Source: Oceanospirillum sediminis | GTDB taxonomy: Bacteria; Pseudomonadota; Gammaproteobacteria; Pseudomonadales; Halomonadaceae | Length of the DNA: 64,000 nucleotides | Direction of reading: 5' to 3' | Assembly: GCF_014164585.1 (NCBI RefSeq) | Contig: NZ_JACJFM010000027.1 | Location: forward strand, 1-64,000 | Shown here: positions 61,501 through 64,000 of the stretch, in pieces | How positions within the stretch are numbered: position 1 is the stretch's first letter | How the letters are laid out: each line of letters starts with the position of its first letter | Made by a program: the position numbers and the translations under genes | The notes under the pieces: generated by a model | Told to the model about the DNA's origin: nothing | The model's database searches: none | The model's input: only the letters and a program-made list of their open reading frames with translations

Positions 61501-61794
61501 ATTCTAGAAGCCTGTCGTCTGCGTTTACGCCCGATTCTGATGACCTCCATTGCCTTTACGGCAGGTGTCGTGCCTCTGGTACTGGCGACCGGTGCCGGTG
61601 CAGAGATGCGTCAGGCAATGGGGATTGCGGTATTCTCCGGCATGCTGGGTGTGACCTTTTTTGGTCTGCTGTTTACGCCAGTCTTCTATATGGCAGTGAC
61701 TCGTTTTGAGCGGGATACGTCTGAACAACAGGCTTTAGCTGAGCTGGCAGAACCGTCTGATCAGACCGCAACCGCCTCCGGTATTAGAGTATAA
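58588..61794 (+). CDS. RND multidrug efflux permease (MexF-like)
   Basis: A 1068-residue HAE1-family proton antiporter with twelve membrane helices and two large periplasmic loops. The N terminus FSHFFIQRPIFAAVLSLLIL and the segments NRQVAAGTLGAQP and YKIAYDPTVFVRGSIDAV follow MexF closely. Proton-relay residues are present: the Asp pair in IGIVVDDAIVVVENVERN (TM4) and the Lys in LVALACKNAILMVEFARD (TM10). It forms an inner-membrane pump with the adaptor upstream; no outer-membrane factor gene follows, so a shared TolC/OprN-like protein must be used. Confidence 0.94.
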   Translation: MKFSHFFIQRPIFAAVLSLLILLGGAVSLFQLPVSEYPEVVPPTVVVTANYPGANPKVIAETVASPLEQELNGVENMLYMFSQATTDGRMTLTATFALGTDLDRAQVQVQNRVNSALPRLPQEVQRLGVVAEKASPNLTMVVHLYSPTGEREISYLSNYADLNIKDQLARLPGVGDVQLFGGGKYSMRLWLQPDELAARNLTPGDVVQAVREQNRQVAAGTLGAQPVTNDKQFQVLLNVKGRLQSPEEFAQVVVQVDPSGAITRLKDVARVELGEDSYSLRALLNGQTAVAIPIFQRPGSNAIELSNQVRQTMDQLAERFPQGVEYKIAYDPTVFVRGSIDAVIDTLLEAILLVVIVVILFLQTWRASIIPLIAVPVSLIGTFAVMQWLGVSINTLSLFGLVLAIGIVVDDAIVVVENVERNIGLGLSPVEATKQAMTEVTGPIIAIALVLCAVFIPTAFIHGLSGQFYKQFALTITISTLISAFNSLTLSPALSALLLKGHDAKPDWLTRLMNLLFGAWLFKPFNKVFDRSGDLYEKGVRRLIRLGIVVGIVYVGLVGGTIKLFDEVPGGFIPLQDKQYLVAIAQLPDAASLDRTEAVIREMEQIALEAPGVKQTVAFPGLSVNGFTNSSNSGIVFVTLDDFSERKDPALSAGAIAGALNAQFATIDEAFVAVFPPPPILGLGTTGGFKLQIEDRTNQGFDALFNNLQAVMAEARKDPVLMGIYSSFRIQVPQMDINIDREQALLQGVPLSEVFDALQIYLGSMYVNDFNLFGRTYQVNAQAEADYRLDPEQILRLKVRNAAGDMVPLGAVLTVEPTIGPDRVMHYNGYPSAELNGSPAPGYSSDQAQAAIEKILNNTLQDGMAFEWTEVTYQQILAGNTMIYIFPLVVLLVFMVLAAQYESLTLPLAIVLIIPMTILSALAGVWLMQGDNNIFTRIALIVLVALACKNAILMVEFARDRRFSGQSRLDAILEACRLRLRPILMTSIAFTAGVVPLVLATGAGAEMRQAMGIAVFSGMLGVTFFGLLFTPVFYMAVTRFERDTSEQQALAELAEPSDQTATASGIRV

Positions 61795-61826
61795 GTCTGG
61801 AGTTGACTGACGTTTTCACATTTTTC

Positions 61827-61863
61827 TCACCTCTTGTCGATTACAGTGATCGACAAGAGGTGA
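61827..61863 (+). promoter_or_regulatory. Hairpin occluding the ribosome binding site of the GtrA-like gene
   Basis: TCACCTCTTGTCGAT pairs perfectly over 15 bp with ATCGACAAGAGGTGA around a 7-nt loop (TACAGTG). The 3' arm contains AAGAGGTG, the Shine-Dalgarno sequence of the ATG at 61867, so the start site is masked when the RNA folds. No T-run follows, so a plain terminator is less likely. Confidence 0.7.
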
Positions 61864-61866
61864 AAT

Positions 61867-62220
61867 ATGTTTCGTTTATTTCAGAAATACGCTTCAGTGG
61901 GCGTGTTGAATACATTGCTTCACTGGAGCATTTTTTATGCTCTGTACTGGCAGGGTATAACGCAGAGTGTGGCGAATGGATTAGCGTTTCTGGTGGCTGT
62001 CAGTTTTTCTTTTCTGATTAACAGCCGTTATACCTTCCAGACTGATATGACGGGAGCCCGTTATCTGTTATATACCGGGTTTATGGGGGCAATGGCATTT
62101 ACACTGGGGGGATTTGCAGACTGGGTTCATCTGCCTGCCGTGATCACCCTGATCGTTTTTTCCGGAGGCAGTCTGATCGCCGGTTTTCTATACGCCAGAT
62201 ATGTGGTTTTTCGCCGCTAG
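61867..62220 (+). CDS. GtrA-like membrane protein
   Basis: A 117-residue inner-membrane protein with four hydrophobic segments. FRLFQKYASVGVLNTLLHWSIFYAL at the start, NGLAFLVAVSFSFLINSRYTF (~38-58) and the C-terminal YARYVVFRR are hallmarks of the GtrA/DPMS3 family, thought to flip polyprenyl-linked sugars. No glycosyltransferase partner is adjacent. It lies 72 nt after the efflux permease, separated by the hairpin at 61827-61863 that contains its ribosome binding site. Confidence 0.85.
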   Translation: MFRLFQKYASVGVLNTLLHWSIFYALYWQGITQSVANGLAFLVAVSFSFLINSRYTFQTDMTGARYLLYTGFMGAMAFTLGGFADWVHLPAVITLIVFSGGSLIAGFLYARYVVFRR

Positions 62221-62260
62221 CAGGAATCTCAGCAACAATAGGGCCGGATCAACGGTGATT

Positions 62261-62288
62261 GCAGCCTGTCTGAAACAGAGCAGGCTGC
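62261..62288. terminator. Hairpin between the GtrA-like gene and the LysR gene
   Basis: GCAGCCTG and CAGGCTGC pair perfectly over 8 bp, with inner TCTG/CAGA pairing and one bulged G. There is no T-run; the position between converging genes suggests a terminator. Confidence 0.45.
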
Positions 62289-62311
62289 CACCATCATCAC
62301 TTTATCAATGC

Positions 62312-63268
62312 TCAGGCCTGTTTGCAGGCAGGTAACTCAAAGTCTTCATAGACACAGTTACAGGTACGCATCAGTTCTTGTTCATCAATGGCGTTATCCA
62401 GCAGATAATCGATAAACAACCGGGTTTTGGCTGGCAGATAACTGCGGGATGAGTAATAGATCCATACCGGAAATGGCTCTGGTGCATAATCTGGCAACAG
62501 GCGACGAAGGTTAGCTGCAGCCGGGTTATCTTTCAGATACCAGACACCTACCATCGCAATACCCAGGTCCATCTCAACCGCTTTCATCCCGGCTGAAAGG
62601 CTGTTAACAGTCAGGTTGCCTTTAGGTTCAATCTGATGTTCTTCTCCATTTTCCATAAACGGCCAGGGATAAATGCGGCCTGTTGTTGATGAACGATAGG
62701 CGATGCAGTTGTGATGCTCCAGATCTTCCGGCGTTTGGGGGACACCGTGCTGCTCCAGATAACGCTTAGATGCAATAATAACCGGCTGCAGGTTATAAAA
62801 GCGCCGGGCAATCAGGCGGCTGTCCGGGTTCAGTTTGGCACCAATACCGACATCGGCACCTTCCTTCACCAGATCACCTACGGCATCATCAAAGTTAAGT
62901 TCAAATTCTATATCCGGGTATTTGTCCAGAAAGCCCGGCAACAGCGGCATAACGACCTGACGGCCAAAGCTATCAGGCAGATTAACCTTGAGTTTTCCGT
63001 GGGGGGAAAGTTGTTTGTCGGTACTCAGGCGAATCTGATCTTCCAGTTCTTTCAGCAATGGTTCTGTGCGGCGCAAAAGATCCTGACCGTCTTCTGTCAG
63101 AGTCAGGGAATGAGTGGTACGGTGGAACAAGCGCAGGCTCAGTACTTTCTCCAGTTGAGAAATCGACTTACTGACAGCGGCAGAAGACACGCCAAGCTGG
63201 CGGGCTGCCGAAGAAAAATTGCCGTTTTTAACGACAGAGATAAACACGGGTAGCTGACTGGGAATCAT
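62312..63268 (-). CDS. LysR-family transcriptional regulator
   Basis: A 318-residue regulator. The winged HTH is at residues ~4-62 (FSSAARQLGVSSAAVSKSISQLEKVLSLRLFHR), and the periplasmic-binding-like effector domain (~90-295) begins KLKVNLPDSFGRQVVMPLLPGF. It resembles the CrgA/DsdC-like branch with two Cys near the end (TCNCVYEDFELPACKQ). MexEF-type pumps are usually controlled by a LysR protein (MexT), but here the gene is not adjacent to that promoter and is read in the opposite direction, so a link is only a guess. The target is unknown. Confidence 0.9.
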   Translation of the reverse strand: MIPSQLPVFISVVKNGNFSSAARQLGVSSAAVSKSISQLEKVLSLRLFHRTTHSLTLTEDGQDLLRRTEPLLKELEDQIRLSTDKQLSPHGKLKVNLPDSFGRQVVMPLLPGFLDKYPDIEFELNFDDAVGDLVKEGADVGIGAKLNPDSRLIARRFYNLQPVIIASKRYLEQHGVPQTPEDLEHHNCIAYRSSTTGRIYPWPFMENGEEHQIEPKGNLTVNSLSAGMKAVEMDLGIAMVGVWYLKDNPAAANLRRLLPDYAPEPFPVWIYYSSRSYLPAKTRLFIDYLLDNAIDEQELMRTCNCVYEDFELPACKQA

Positions 63269-63834
63269 AAAAACACTCTCTTTGTGTCAAAGGGTGAGGA
63301 CCCCATGATTCGTTAATTTTCAGGTTTAGTGCTGTACCAGGCCCGATCAGTTCCGGCTTTTTTGTTTTTCTTCTCTGATGGTGACCAGCAATTTGTCTCA
63401 CAGGTTTAACTGACACTGACTCAAGTATGACAGACATTCTGATATCCGGGGAACCAGGACACCAGGCATCAGAATAAGTGCCTGAACAAAAGCTTCTCTG
63501 GCTAAGTGTTGCATATTCTCAAATGTTTTTGTTCTGGTATATATGACACTTTCATTGCCAGAAAGGCGACGATGAATATATGAATAACCTGGTACAGAAT
63601 TCGAAAAGTATGCTTACATAATGATGGCGCACAGTCTTATCCAATATGGGGATACGCAAGCCCTTTTTAAATAGTTTCAGAAAAATAATGATTTTTTGAT
63701 TATAAGATAAGTTCATTTTCTGCTTTTAACTCTGAGTTAATACAATAATAACAACAGGTGGGCTACATAAAAAAAATATCCTGGATAACATGGACGCCAT
63801 CTTTTCAGAGCTTATCAGCCGAAAGGTAATAAGT
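63269..63834. other. Gene-free AT-rich terminal gap
   Basis: No credible gene is seen. The LysR promoter must lie near 63270-63330. An inverted repeat ATTCTGAT/ATCAGAAT (63436-63443 with 63468-63475) and a second one (CCTGAACAAAA at 63481 with TTTTGTTCTGG at 63527-63537) lie in its middle. From about 63660 the sequence is very AT-rich, plausible promoter DNA for the gene at the right edge. Confidence 0.4.
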
Positions 63835-64000
63835 GTGAATATAGTTACTAAGCTTGTTGTTTCTTCTATCGCCGCTGTTTCTACCCGTATTATGGCTGGT
63901 TCAATCAGTTGCATGGATGCCTTTAAGGTTATTGAGCCTGCTGCTTACGCTCAGCAAGCTGTGATGAGTCAGCGGGATACCGGAAGGTTAACAACAAGAT
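63835..64000 (+). CDS. Partial unidentified protein, cut by the window edge
   Basis: An open frame without stop to the end of the window (55 codons seen). GTG 63835 lies 8 nt after AAAGG and begins NIVTKLVVSSIAAVSTRIMAG, a basic-then-hydrophobic start that could be a signal peptide; an in-frame ATG at 63790 is an alternative start. The rest (DAFKVIEPAAYAQQAVMSQRD) is not recognisable. Whether it is a gene cannot be settled without the next sequence. Confidence 0.35.
   Translation, partial: MNIVTKLVVSSIAAVSTRIMAGSISCMDAFKVIEPAAYAQQAVMSQRDTGRLTTR

Noticed and set aside
61803-62021. Alternative frame overlapping the GtrA-like gene
   Set aside because: Starts in the hairpin region, lacks membrane pattern and family motifs; the overlapping GtrA frame is clearly the real one.
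63481-63537. Third copy of the palindromic repeat
   Set aside because: It has CCTGAACAAAA/TTTTGTTCTGG ends, but the inner GACATTCTTC and GAATACGA blocks are missing and the length is 57 bp, so kinship with copies A and B is not established.

Overview
This is a near-ori segment of a gammaproteobacterial chromosome with roughly 50% GC. The order mnmG-rsmG-parA-parB-atpIBEFHAGDC-glmU-glmS, a hexR gene, a Pseudomonas-type pst operon with very large PstC and PstA proteins, ubiCA, and the gmk-rpoZ-spoT-ridA-recG group all fit a marine Oceanospirillales-like organism. That placement is inferred from gene order and protein character, not from a search. I see no insertion sequence, prophage, CRISPR array, rRNA or tRNA. 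Most of the window is housekeeping.

Layout. 1-3.7 kb: a DMT permease divergent from a TetR regulator with a clear operator between them, a PaaI-type thioesterase, and a METTL25/RRNAD-like methyltransferase whose gene carries a parS-like site. 4-6 kb: a CsdA/DeaD-type RNA helicase behind a long leader. 6-6.6 kb: a gene-free stretch with four consensus DnaA boxes and an AT-rich segment, my candidate for oriC. 6.6-18.2 kb: mnmG-rsmG-parAB, a strong sigma70 promoter, then the full F1Fo ATP synthase operon. 18.3-22.9 kb: glmU-glmS (UDP-GlcNAc supply), a small unknown gene and hexR. 23-29.5 kb: a PAS/GGDEF/EAL protein, uvrD and an orphan TRAP binding lipoprotein.

29.7-41.4 kb is a phosphate block: a thioesterase, pstS, pstC-pstA-pstB-phoU, then (after cysZ and a response regulator) phoB-phoR on the other strand. 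Three PhoB boxes, each followed 10 nt later by a -10-like hexamer, lie before pstS, pstC and phoB, so the sensor pair, the binding protein and the transporter appear to be three separately promoted units of one regulon. 41.5-53.7 kb: ubiCA, HU, an HDOD protein, recG, a nucleoside-diphosphate-sugar epimerase-like protein, a soluble PAS-PAS chemoreceptor of BdlA type, ridA, spoT, rpoZ and gmk. 54-64 kb: a second DMT permease, ubiK, comM, a two-gene RND efflux system of MexEF type without an outer-membrane partner, a GtrA-like protein whose ribosome binding site is locked in a 15-bp hairpin, a LysR regulator, and an AT-rich end with the start of an unidentified gene.

I found no clearly new multi-gene system. 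The most useful non-standard signals are non-coding: the oriC/parS pair, a two-copy palindromic repeat of about 78 bp (48561-48638 and 53811-53888), the SD-sequestering hairpin before the GtrA-like gene, the perfect 12-bp dyad before the efflux genes, and a pstC message that looks leaderless.
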